This document shows, one piece after another, positions 1 through 7,817 of a DNA stretch of 41,848 bases. How positions within the stretch are numbered: the first letter of the stretch is position 1; each line of letters begins with the position of its first letter. Origin of the DNA: Prevotella sp. Lineage in GTDB: Bacteria; Bacteroidota; Bacteroidia; Bacteroidales; Bacteroidaceae. The stretch is taken from positions 1 through 41,848 of the forward strand of contig JAFVBX010000046.1 of assembly GCA_017479675.1 (NCBI GenBank). Direction: 5' to 3'. The position numbers and the translations under genes were made by a program. A model generated the notes under the pieces. It saw only the letters and a list, made by a program, of their open reading frames with translations. It had not been told where the DNA came from and did no database searches.

Positions 1-38
1 AAACGGTAAACAGTAAACGGTAAACAGTAAACGAAAAC
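1..38. repeat. Heptamer tandem tract before nadE
   Basis: Alternating seven-base units GGTAAAC and AGTAAAC run from the window edge to just before the nadE start codon. The same unit family recurs before ispE (2030-2132) and, inverted, before the exonuclease gene (4540-4595). The left end may lie outside the window. Confidence 0.9.
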
Positions 39-2036
39 ATGAACTACGGTTACATTAAGGTGGCATCGGCAGTGCCGAGGGTAAAGGTGGCTGACTGCGC
101 ATACAACGTGCGCGAGATGGAGCAGATGATAGTGAGAGCCGAAGGGCAGGGGGCAGAGGTGATAGTGTTCCCCGAACTGTCGGTGACGGGATATTCGTGC
201 CAGGACCTCTTCGGGCAGAGGCTGCTGCTGGAGGCGGCGGAGCAGTCGGTGATGATGCTGCTGGACTTCACGCGCCAGCTGGACATCATAACCATCTGCG
301 GCGTGCCCGTCATGGTGGGCAACCTGTTGCTGAACTGTGCCGTGGTGATGCAGAAGGGCACCATACTCGCCATCATACCCAAGACGTTCCTGCCTAACTA
401 CAAGGAGTTCTACGAGAAGCGATGGTTCGCCTCGGCGCAGGACCTGCACCCGACAGATATAATATTCGCCGGCAGCCACATCACCGTGACGGCGCAGCCA
501 ACGATATTCAGGACTTACACGGGTGCCACGTTCGCCGTGGAGCTGTGCGAAGACCTGTGGGCGCCCGAACCGCCATCGACGAGGCTGACGCTGGCAGGGG
601 CTGACATAATATTCAACCTCAGCGCCAGCGACGAGCTGATAGGCAAGAACGCATACCTGAGGCAGCTGCTGGCACAGCAGAGCGCAAGGACGATGAGCGG
701 ATACGTGTATGCGGGATGCGGATTCGGCGAGAGCACGCAGGACGTGGTGTACGGCGGCAATGCCTACGTATATGAGAACGGCAGGTGCATAGCCGAGAGC
801 GAGCGCTTCAGCTTCGAGCCGCAGATGGTGATAACGCAGATAGACTACGAGATGCTGCGCGCCGAGAGAGCCGGCAACACGACGTTTGTCAACGGACAAC
901 GAAATGTCATCTCGACCAACGTGGAGAGATCCCTCGACGGCGCTCGGGATGACAGCAGGGGGAGCAGCAACGGCGCGGTAAGGTTCGTGGACTGCGAGAC
1001 GGTGAACCCGAAGGACTTCACGCTGGCGCGCAAGGTGAACCCCACGCCCTTCATACCTGAGACGAAGGACATGGCGGCATCGTGCGAGGAGATATTCAGC
1101 ATACAGGTGGCGGGACTCGCCAAGCGACTGGTGCACACGGGATGCCAGACGGTGGTGGTGGGCATCAGCGGAGGACTGGACTCCACGCTGGCACTGCTGG
1201 TGTGCGTCAAGACATTCGACAAGCTGAAGATGCCGCGCACGGGGATAGTGGGAGTGACGATGCCGGGATTCGGCACCACAGACCGCACATACAGCAACGC
1301 CATGAGCCTCATGAAGTCGCTCGGCATAACGATACGCGAGATAAGCATCAGGGAGGCGTGCATACAGCACTTCAAGGACATAGGACACGACATCGACGTG
1401 CACGACACGACATACGAGAACAGCCAGGCACGCGAGCGCACGCAGATACTGATGGACCTGAGCAACAAGCTGGGAGGACTGGTAATAGGCACTGGCGACC
1501 TCTCGGAGCTGGCTCTGGGGTGGGCTACGTACAACGGCGACCACATGTCGATGTACGGCGTCAACGTGTCGATACCCAAGACGCTGATACGCTACATAGT
1601 GAACTACGTGGCGGACAGCGGCATAGACCCCGCCAGCCGACTGACGCTGCTCGACATCATCGACACGCCGATATCGCCGGAGCTGATACCTGCCGACGAG
1701 AACGGCGACATAGCACAGAAGACGGAGGACCTCGTGGGACCGTACATACTGCACGACTTCTTCCTCTACTACATGCTGCGCTACGGCTTCAAGCCGTCGA
1801 AGATAATGATGCTCGCCAAGCACGCCTTCGCCAACGACGCGGAGCATAAATATGACGAGGAGACGATAGGCAAATGGCTGAGGACGTTCCTCAAACGCTT
1901 CTTCGCACAGCAGTTCAAGCGTTCGTGCCTGCCCGACGGTCCGAAGGTAGGCTCAGTATCGCTGTCGCCGCGCGGCGACTGGCGCATGCCGACCGACGCG
2001 TGCTCAACAATGTGGCTGGAGGAACTTGACGTTTAG
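39..2036 (+). CDS. nadE: Glutamine-dependent NAD+ synthetase
   Basis: Makes NAD+ from nicotinic acid adenine dinucleotide, ATP and glutamine-derived ammonia in the cytosol. The N-terminal half is a nitrilase-type glutaminase with the expected Glu46 (FPELSVTGYS), Lys115 (IPKTFLPNYKEFYEKRWF) and Cys170 (VELCEDLW). The C-terminal half is an ATP-pyrophosphatase domain with the P-loop GISGGLDSTLALL near residue 380 and the family's conserved tail SLSPRGDWRMP. The ATG at 39 follows a heptamer repeat. Odd: residues about 283-312, in the linker between the domains, look like an extra segment compared with Bacteroides homologues as I remember them, and the DNA there is a palindromic repeat (905-954). 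The stop codon lies in the next heptamer tract. The family assignment is secure. Confidence 0.97.
   Translation: MNYGYIKVASAVPRVKVADCAYNVREMEQMIVRAEGQGAEVIVFPELSVTGYSCQDLFGQRLLLEAAEQSVMMLLDFTRQLDIITICGVPVMVGNLLLNCAVVMQKGTILAIIPKTFLPNYKEFYEKRWFASAQDLHPTDIIFAGSHITVTAQPTIFRTYTGATFAVELCEDLWAPEPPSTRLTLAGADIIFNLSASDELIGKNAYLRQLLAQQSARTMSGYVYAGCGFGESTQDVVYGGNAYVYENGRCIAESERFSFEPQMVITQIDYEMLRAERAGNTTFVNGQRNVISTNVERSLDGARDDSRGSSNGAVRFVDCETVNPKDFTLARKVNPTPFIPETKDMAASCEEIFSIQVAGLAKRLVHTGCQTVVVGISGGLDSTLALLVCVKTFDKLKMPRTGIVGVTMPGFGTTDRTYSNAMSLMKSLGITIREISIREACIQHFKDIGHDIDVHDTTYENSQARERTQILMDLSNKLGGLVIGTGDLSELALGWATYNGDHMSMYGVNVSIPKTLIRYIVNYVADSGIDPASRLTLLDIIDTPISPELIPADENGDIAQKTEDLVGPYILHDFFLYYMLRYGFKPSKIMMLAKHAFANDAEHKYDEETIGKWLRTFLKRFFAQQFKRSCLPDGPKVGSVSLSPRGDWRMPTDACSTMWLEELDV
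905..954. repeat. In-frame palindromic element inside nadE
   Basis: TGTCATCTCGA at 905-915 is the inverted repeat of TCGGGATGACA at 944-954 (11 pairs, one of them G-T). A near-palindrome centred on GATC (GAGAGATCCCTC) lies between the arms. It resembles dispersed intergenic palindromes of bacterial chromosomes but here is translated as residues about 290-306 of NadE, in the linker between the glutaminase and synthetase domains. Confidence 0.75.
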
Positions 2037-2132
2037 GCGTTTAAGCGTTTAGACGTTTAACCGTAAACCATAAACCGTAAACCATAAACCGTAAACCATA
2101 AACCGTAAACCATAAACCGTAAACCGTAAACG
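2030..2132. repeat. Heptamer tract between nadE and ispE
   Basis: Three or four CGTTTAG/CGTTTAA units are followed by about nine alternating CCGTAAA and CCATAAA units ending at the ispE ATG. The left part is the approximate complement of the right part, so a transcript could fold into a long imperfect hairpin. The nadE stop codon TAG is embedded in the first unit. No other feature is seen in this gap. Confidence 0.9.
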
Positions 2133-3053
2133 ATGTACTACCCTTGCGCGAAAATAAACCTGGGACTGAACGTGGTGGTGAAGCGAGCCGACGGCTACCA
2201 CGACCTGGAGACCGTGTTCTATCCTGTGGACATCCACGACGAACTGGAGGTTTGGATTAATGAAAACGAAACACAATCTACGATTGCTACGAAAACGAAA
2301 CGCCCTACGGGCTACGAAAACAGCGGTTGTAGCCTTGAGGTTGTTGGGGCAGGGGAGCTGTGCCGCCCGGAGCAGAACCTTGTGGTGAAGGCATACAACC
2401 TGCTGAAGGAGCGGTACGACCTGCCAGGGGTGAGGGCGAGGCTGACGAAGCATATACCCATGCAGGCTGGCATGGGAGGGGGCAGCAGCGACGGCGCATA
2501 CATGATACGCGCACTCAACGAGGTGTGCTCACTCGGCATGACGGTGGAGGAGATGCAGGGCTACGCAGCAAGGCTGGGAGCCGACTGCCCTTTCTTCATC
2601 ACGGCACAGCCGGCATACGCCGAGGGGATAGGCGAGAGGCTCTTTGAGGTAAGCTTTCACGAAAACGCGAAACTGCTTGGCCGTCACCACCTTGTGCTGA
2701 TAAAGCCCGACGTGGCGGTGAGCACCAAAGAGGCGTATGCAGGCATCACGCCGCACCCTGCGGAGCACAACTGCAGGGAGGTGGTAGGGACGCTGCCCAT
2801 GAGCGAGTGGCGCGGCAGGCTGACCAACGACTTCGAGGACAGCATATTCGACAAGCTGCCCATACTGCGCGAGGTGAAGGAGGCGATGTACGACAGCGGA
2901 GCGACATACGCCTCGATGTCGGGAAGCGGAAGCACCATATACGGACTGTTCCCCGACAGCATAGACGAAGAATATCTATTAACACAAAGTAACATATCAC
3001 GATATGCCGACAAATACTTCTTCAAAATCATCAAGAAGGAAAACAGACAATGA
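2133..3053 (+). CDS. ispE: 4-diphosphocytidyl-2-C-methyl-D-erythritol kinase
   Basis: Phosphorylates CDP-methylerythritol in the non-mevalonate isoprenoid pathway. A GHMP kinase: N-terminal CAKINLGLNVV with RADGYHDLETVFYPV, and the glycine-rich ATP site PMQAGMGGGSSDGAYM near residue 110, then the C-terminal SMSGSGSTIYGLF. At 306 aa it is longer than the roughly 275 aa usual in Bacteroidales. The excess lies at residues about 41-67, where DNA with repeated CTACGAAAAC motifs encodes a low-complexity Asn/Thr/Lys stretch. The last 50 bases overlap the start of dnaB in another frame, suggesting translational coupling. Confidence 0.95.
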   Translation: MYYPCAKINLGLNVVVKRADGYHDLETVFYPVDIHDELEVWINENETQSTIATKTKRPTGYENSGCSLEVVGAGELCRPEQNLVVKAYNLLKERYDLPGVRARLTKHIPMQAGMGGGSSDGAYMIRALNEVCSLGMTVEEMQGYAARLGADCPFFITAQPAYAEGIGERLFEVSFHENAKLLGRHHLVLIKPDVAVSTKEAYAGITPHPAEHNCREVVGTLPMSEWRGRLTNDFEDSIFDKLPILREVKEAMYDSGATYASMSGSGSTIYGLFPDSIDEEYLLTQSNISRYADKYFFKIIKKENRQ

Positions 3054-4539
3054 CGCGATGCTCGCATCGATAGGGCAGCTGCCGCCGCAGGCGGTGGAGG
3101 TGGAGACCGTAGTGCTTGGAGCACTGATGATAGACGCGGACGCCTTCACCGTGGTGAGCGAGGTGCTGCACCCCGAGACGTTCTACGACCCGCGCCACCA
3201 GAAGATATACAGCGCCATACTGTCGCTCAACCTGGCGGAGAAGCCCGTCGATATGATGACCGTATGCGAACAGCTGAGGCAGGACGGCACCTACGACCAG
3301 GTGGGAGGCACGGCGTACATAGTGGAGCTGACGAACACCGTAGCATCGTCAGCCAACATAGAGTACCACGCACATATATTGGTGCAGAAATACGTGGCAC
3401 GACAGCTCATATCGTTCGCATCGGGAGTGGCGACGAGGGCGCTTGACGAGGGACAGGACATCGACGAGCTGATGCAGGCGACGGAGGGCGAGCTCTTCGA
3501 GCTGTCGCAGAAGAACATGAAGCAGGACTACGTGCAGATAGACTCCATAGTGGCGCAGGCACGACTCATAATAGAGAAGGCGGCAAGCAACACTACGGGC
3601 ATCACGGGACTGTCAACAGGCTACACGGAGATGGACAAGGTGACGTCGGGATGGCAGGAGTCGGACCTCATCATCATAGCAGGACGCCCTGCGATGGGTA
3701 AGACGTCGTTCGCCCTCTCGCTCGCCAAGAACATCGCCATAGACAACAGGGAGCCGGTGGCGTTCTTCTCGCTCGAAATGACCAACGTGCAGCTCGTCAA
3801 CCGCCTCATATCCAACGTGTGCTCAGTGCCAGGCTCAAAGATAATGAACGGCCAGCTGAGCCAGGACGAGTGGGCACGCTTCGACAACAACATAGGCAGG
3901 ATGCAGGGCGCACCGCTATTCATCGACGACACGCCGGGACTGTCAGTCTTCGAGCTGCGCACCAAGGCACGCCGACTGGTCAAGGAGCAGCACGTGAAGC
4001 TCATCATGATAGACTACCTGCAGCTGATGACGGCATCGGGCATAAAGACCAACTCACGACAGGAGGAGGTATCGACCATTTCGAGGTCGCTGAAGAGCCT
4101 CGCCAAGGAGCTCAACATACCTATCATAGCGCTCTCACAGCTCTCGCGTGCCGTAGAGCAGAGGCAGGGACCGAGCGGCAGTGCTACCAACCGTCCGCAG
4201 CTGAGCGACCTGAGAGAGTCGGGAGCCATAGAGCAGGATGCCGACATGGTGCTCTTCGTGCACCGACCGGAGTACTACGGCATCACGGAGGACCACGAGG
4301 GCAACTCGCTGAAGGGCATGGCGCAGATCATCATAGCCAAGCACCGTAAGGGCGCCACGAAGGACGTCACGCTGTCGTTCAAGGGCGAATACACACGCTT
4401 CGCCAACCCCGACGAGTACGACCCCTACGCCGTGTCAGACAGCGGCAGCATAAGGAGCTCGTCGCTCAACACCTCGTTCAGCCCTGACGACGACCCACTC
4501 AGCGGCGGACGCATATCCAATGACGACGTGCCGTACTAA
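3004..4539 (+). CDS. dnaB: Replicative DNA helicase
   Basis: Unwinds DNA ahead of the replisome as a hexamer. The N-terminal helical domain (about residues 25-130; QLPPQAVEVETVVLGALM) is followed by a linker and a RecA-like ATPase domain. Walker A is GRPAMGKT at residues 227-234, Walker B is LIMIDYLQLM, and the C-terminal region has SQLSRAVEQR and DLRESGAIEQDADMV. Length 511 aa is normal and there is no intein. The ATG at 3004 lies inside ispE. An ATG at 3058 would remove the overlap and cost only a poorly conserved 18-residue tail, so the exact start is uncertain. The low-complexity acidic/Ser C-terminus is typical of Bacteroidetes DnaB. Confidence 0.97.
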   Translation: MPTNTSSKSSRRKTDNDAMLASIGQLPPQAVEVETVVLGALMIDADAFTVVSEVLHPETFYDPRHQKIYSAILSLNLAEKPVDMMTVCEQLRQDGTYDQVGGTAYIVELTNTVASSANIEYHAHILVQKYVARQLISFASGVATRALDEGQDIDELMQATEGELFELSQKNMKQDYVQIDSIVAQARLIIEKAASNTTGITGLSTGYTEMDKVTSGWQESDLIIIAGRPAMGKTSFALSLAKNIAIDNREPVAFFSLEMTNVQLVNRLISNVCSVPGSKIMNGQLSQDEWARFDNNIGRMQGAPLFIDDTPGLSVFELRTKARRLVKEQHVKLIMIDYLQLMTASGIKTNSRQEEVSTISRSLKSLAKELNIPIIALSQLSRAVEQRQGPSGSATNRPQLSDLRESGAIEQDADMVLFVHRPEYYGITEDHEGNSLKGMAQIIIAKHRKGATKDVTLSFKGEYTRFANPDEYDPYAVSDSGSIRSSSLNTSFSPDDDPLSGGRISNDDVPY

Positions 4540-4595
4540 GTTTACGGTTTAAAGGTTTACGGTTTAAGGTTTACGGTTTATAGTTGAAGGTAATA
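4540..4595. repeat. Heptamer tract supplying a TTG start
   Basis: Repeated GGTTTAC/GGTTTAA-type units follow the dnaB stop and end in TTGAAGGTAATA. The same twelve bases end the tract before the TIGR02757 gene (21634-21645). Here the TTG in that shared tail is the apparent start codon of the downstream exonuclease. Confidence 0.85.
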
Positions 4596-5261
4596 TACAG
4601 CAAATACGACAAGAAGCAGATACCCACGCTGCCGCGAGTGGTGTTCCCCGGACGTAAGATAGTGATAATATCCGAGGGCGAGGCGGAGCGTGCGGTGGAC
4701 TACCTGCTGAGGCAGTCCGTGCTGGGCTTCGACACCGAGACGCGCCCGTCGTTCAAGAAGGGGCGCACCAACATGGTGGCGCTGCTCCAGGTGAGCACCT
4801 ACGACACGTGCTTCCTCTTCCGCCTCAACAGGATAGGGCTGTGCCCCGCCGTGGTGCGCCTGCTGGAGTCAACGTCGGTGAAGAAGGTGGGGCTGTCGTG
4901 GAAGGACGACCTCATGGGGCTGCACCGCAGGGGCGACTTCAGCGCCGACGGCTTCACGGACCTGCAAGACCACATGAAGGAGCTGGGCATCGTCGACATG
5001 AGCCTGGCAAAGCTCTACGCCAACATCTTCGGCGAGCGCATATCGAAGCGTGAGCAGCTGTCGAACTGGGAGGCTGACGTGCTCTCGGAGAAGCAGCAGA
5101 ACTACGCCGCCACCGACGCGTGGGCTTGCCTCAGGCTGTACGACGAGTATGAGCGGCTGAAGCAGACGGGCGACTACGAGCTGATAGTGGTGCCGGAGGA
5201 ACAGCCGGCAAACGACGACACTGAAACAAACAAGGCAAATGAACAGACGAATATATCTTAG
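4584..5261 (+). CDS. 3'-5' exonuclease domain protein
   Basis: A DEDDy-type exonuclease fold related to the RNase D/WRN exonuclease domain. It shows FDTET at residues 49-53 (first Asp and Glu), a central LSWKDDLMGL and the C-terminal NYAATDAWACLRLY, which carries the Tyr-x3-Asp signature. The substrate (DNA or structured RNA) cannot be told from sequence. Length is 225 aa. The start is TTG; the N-terminus MKVIYSKYDKK matches how I recall Bacteroides relatives beginning with ATG, so the repeat tract appears to have provided a replacement start codon. The last 23 bases overlap the methyltransferase gene. Confidence 0.82.
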   Translation: MKVIYSKYDKKQIPTLPRVVFPGRKIVIISEGEAERAVDYLLRQSVLGFDTETRPSFKKGRTNMVALLQVSTYDTCFLFRLNRIGLCPAVVRLLESTSVKKVGLSWKDDLMGLHRRGDFSADGFTDLQDHMKELGIVDMSLAKLYANIFGERISKREQLSNWEADVLSEKQQNYAATDAWACLRLYDEYERLKQTGDYELIVVPEEQPANDDTETNKANEQTNIS

Positions 5262-6420
5262 GAAAGGCAAGGAGGAAAGCCTCAGACGCTTCCACCCCTG
5301 GGTGTTCTCGGGGGCTCTGCAGAGCATGGACGAGGGCATCGGCGAGGGCGACGTGGTGGATGTCATAACCTCGCGGGGCGAGTTCATCGGCAGGGGGCAC
5401 TTCCAGATAGGCTCCATAGCGGTGCGCATCCTCACCTTCGCCGACGAGGACATCGACGCCGCCTTTTGGAACCGCCGACTGGCGGTGGCGCTGCGCATGA
5501 GGCAGGACATAGGCATAGCCGACAATCCGCACAACAACACCTACCGACTGGTGCACGGCGAGGGCGACAACCTGCCCGGGCTGGTGATAGACTGCTACGG
5601 CGATACCGCCGTCATGCAGGCACACTCCGTAGGAATGCACATGGCACGCGAGGTGATAGCACGTGAGCTCATCGACGTCATGGGCAGCCGCATAAAGAAC
5701 GTGTACTACAAGAGCGAGACAACGCTGCCCTACAAGGCGGACATCATGCAGGAGAACACGTTCCTCTACGGACATACCGACGACACGATAGCCATAGAGA
5801 ACGGACTGAAGTTCCGTGTAGATTACCTGCGCGGACAGAAGACAGGCTTCTTCGTTGACCAGCGCGAGAACCGCTCGCTGCTTGAGAGATACTCCAAGGG
5901 CAAGCGCGTGCTCAACATGTTCTGCTACACAGGCGGCTTCTCCTTCTACGCCATGAGGGGCGGGGCAGAGCAAGTGCACTCCGTTGACAGTTCGCAGCGC
6001 GCCATAGAACTCACTACGGAGAACGTCAACCTCAACTTCCCAGGCGACAATCGCCACGAAGCAATCTGCGAGGATGCCTTCAAATATCTGGAGAAGGCGG
6101 CAGGCAACTACGACATCATAATACTCGACCCGCCAGCCTTTGCCAAGCACCGCGCCGCACTGCGCAACGCCCTGAAAGGCTATACGCGCCTCAACATGAA
6201 GGCTCTCGAGAAGATAAAGCCCGGGGGCATACTCTTCACCTTCTCATGCTCACAGGTGGTCACCAAGGAGAACTTCCGCAACGCCGTCTTCACGGCAGCG
6301 GCACTGGCAGGGCGCAACGTGCGCATACTCCACCAGCTCCACCAGCCTGCCGACCACCCCATCAACATCTACCACCCCGAGGGCGAGTACCTCAAGGGAC
6401 TGGTGCTCTACGTGGAGTGA
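5239..6420 (+). CDS. Class I rRNA (cytosine-C5) methyltransferase, RlmI type
   Basis: SAM-dependent methyltransferase of the RlmI/YccW group, probably modifying a 23S rRNA cytosine. An N-terminal PUA-like domain (residues about 1-75; RFHPWVFSGAL) is followed by a central RlmI-type segment and a Rossmann domain with VLNMFCYTGGFSFYA (SAM site), DIIILDPPAFAKHR (catalytic loop) and FTFSCSQVV (catalytic Cys motif). Length 393 aa matches the family. It overlaps the exonuclease gene by 23 bases, so the two are probably cotranscribed. Exact target position is inferred from family only. Confidence 0.88.
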   Translation: MNRRIYLRKGKEESLRRFHPWVFSGALQSMDEGIGEGDVVDVITSRGEFIGRGHFQIGSIAVRILTFADEDIDAAFWNRRLAVALRMRQDIGIADNPHNNTYRLVHGEGDNLPGLVIDCYGDTAVMQAHSVGMHMAREVIARELIDVMGSRIKNVYYKSETTLPYKADIMQENTFLYGHTDDTIAIENGLKFRVDYLRGQKTGFFVDQRENRSLLERYSKGKRVLNMFCYTGGFSFYAMRGGAEQVHSVDSSQRAIELTTENVNLNFPGDNRHEAICEDAFKYLEKAAGNYDIIILDPPAFAKHRAALRNALKGYTRLNMKALEKIKPGGILFTFSCSQVVTKENFRNAVFTAAALAGRNVRILHQLHQPADHPINIYHPEGEYLKGLVLYVE

Positions 6421-6453
6421 ATTGACAATTGACAATTGACAATTGATAATTAT
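6419..6453. repeat. TTGACAA heptamer tract before tilS
   Basis: Four tandem TTGACAA/TTGATAA units lie between the methyltransferase stop and the tilS ATG at 6454. An in-frame TTG at 6436 inside the tract is a possible but less likely start. Confidence 0.9.
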
Positions 6454-7794
6454 ATGCTTGACAGAGTAAGGCAATACATATCAAGGAACCACCTGATAGC
6501 AGCTAACGGCACGTATCTCGTGGCGCTGTCGGGTGGGGCAGACTCCGTGTGTCTGCTGCGCATGATGCTCTCCCTGGGCTACCGTGTAGAGGCTGTACAC
6601 TGCAACTTCCGCCTGCGTGGCGAGGAGAGCGACCGCGACGAGCAGTTCTGCGAGGCGCTGTGCCGTGAGCACGGCGTGAAGCTACACAAGGTGCACTTCG
6701 ACACCAAGGAGTATGCCGCCCTCCACAAGGTGAGCATAGAGATGGCGGCGCGTGAGCTGCGCTACGACTATTTCGGACAGCTCATGCAGACCATCGGCGC
6801 CGCAGGCATCCTCGTGGCACACCACAGGGACGACAGCGTGGAGACCGTGCTGCTCAACCTGCTTCGAGGCACAGGCATACGTGGGCTGGAGGGCATTAAG
6901 CCCGTCAACGGCAACGTCATACGCCCTTTGCTGTGCCTGTCGAGAGACGAGATACTCTCTTACCTCCGTTCGTGCGGTCAGGACTACATCGTTGACAGCT
7001 CCAACCTCGTTGACGACGTGCAGCGTAACAAGCTGCGCCTCAACGTTATACCCCTACTGAAGACCATCAACCCCTCCGCCATAGACAATATCGCCACCAC
7101 CTCACGCCATGTCGCCGAGGCTGTCAAGGTCTATGACGCGGCGATGGCACGCGGCATCAGCGAGTGTCTCAGCGACGACACCATCGACATTCCGAGCCTC
7201 TACCAGCAGTCGTCGCCCGAGGCGGTGCTCCACGAGATACTGAGCCGCTACGGCGTTCCCTCCAAGCTGGTGGGACAGATATTCGACAGCCTGCTGACAT
7301 CGCCCACAGGAAGCCGATGGCAGGCAGACCCCTACCTCATAGTGAAAGACCGCGACACGCTACTCATAGGCAGGCAGCCTGTCGATGCCGCCCCCCTCGT
7401 GATGCCGGAATGTGGAAGGTATGTTTATAACGGGAACGTTAACGGGAACGGGAACCAGACTGTTGATGTTGAGGTGAGAGGCAGGGCTGCCATAAAGCGC
7501 ATCAGCAAGGAGCCCTTCTTCGCCACTCTCGATGCCGACAAGGTGCAGTTTCCCCTCACCATACGCCGTGCGCAGGCTGGCGACCGCTTCACCCCCTTTG
7601 GCATGCGAGGCAGCAAGCTGGTGAGCGACTACCTCACCGACCGCAAGCGCAACCTCTTTGAGCGCAGCCGCCAGTTGGTGCTCCTCGATGCCACTGGCAC
7701 CATACTGTGGCTCGTGGGCGAGAGGGTGGCTGACGTCGCTTCCGTAACCCCCGATACAATAAAAGTGCTGTGCGTGCGTTATTCTAAAGAATAA
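6454..7794 (+). CDS. tilS: tRNA(Ile)-lysidine synthetase
   Basis: Attaches lysine to C34 of tRNA-Ile(CAU) so that it reads AUA. The PP-loop LVALSGGADSVCLL is near the N-terminus, followed by HHRDDSVETVLLNLLRGTGIRGL, and the C-terminal TilS domain has LTIRRAQAGDRFTPFGM, SDYLTDRK and WLVGERV. I take the ATG at 6454 (446 aa) because the upstream in-frame TTG lies in repeat DNA. Odd: residues about 327-334, in the linker before the C-terminal domain, read Gly-Asn-Val-Asn-Gly-Asn-Gly-Asn and are encoded by a repeat shared with valS and the following lipoprotein gene. Confidence 0.95.
   Translation: MLDRVRQYISRNHLIAANGTYLVALSGGADSVCLLRMMLSLGYRVEAVHCNFRLRGEESDRDEQFCEALCREHGVKLHKVHFDTKEYAALHKVSIEMAARELRYDYFGQLMQTIGAAGILVAHHRDDSVETVLLNLLRGTGIRGLEGIKPVNGNVIRPLLCLSRDEILSYLRSCGQDYIVDSSNLVDDVQRNKLRLNVIPLLKTINPSAIDNIATTSRHVAEAVKVYDAAMARGISECLSDDTIDIPSLYQQSSPEAVLHEILSRYGVPSKLVGQIFDSLLTSPTGSRWQADPYLIVKDRDTLLIGRQPVDAAPLVMPECGRYVYNGNVNGNGNQTVDVEVRGRAAIKRISKEPFFATLDADKVQFPLTIRRAQAGDRFTPFGMRGSKLVSDYLTDRKRNLFERSRQLVLLDATGTILWLVGERVADVASVTPDTIKVLCVRYSKE
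7432..7458. repeat. In-frame GGGAAC-type hexamer repeat in tilS
   Basis: Four six-base units (GGGAAC, GTTAAC, GGGAAC, GGGAAC) followed by CAG begin on a codon boundary of tilS and encode GNVNGNGN. All 27 bases match valS 16821-16847, and 21 bases match 8901-8921. Confidence 0.92.
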
Positions 7795-7817
7795 TTTTGT
7801 TGTTCTGAGGAATAATA

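Noticed and set aside
845-1579. Long open frames opposite or beside nadE (and similar long ones at 5131-6150, 12404-13513, 31480-32817)
   Set aside because: They lie antisense to clear housekeeping genes, have no family signature, and arise from the GC-rich codon pattern.
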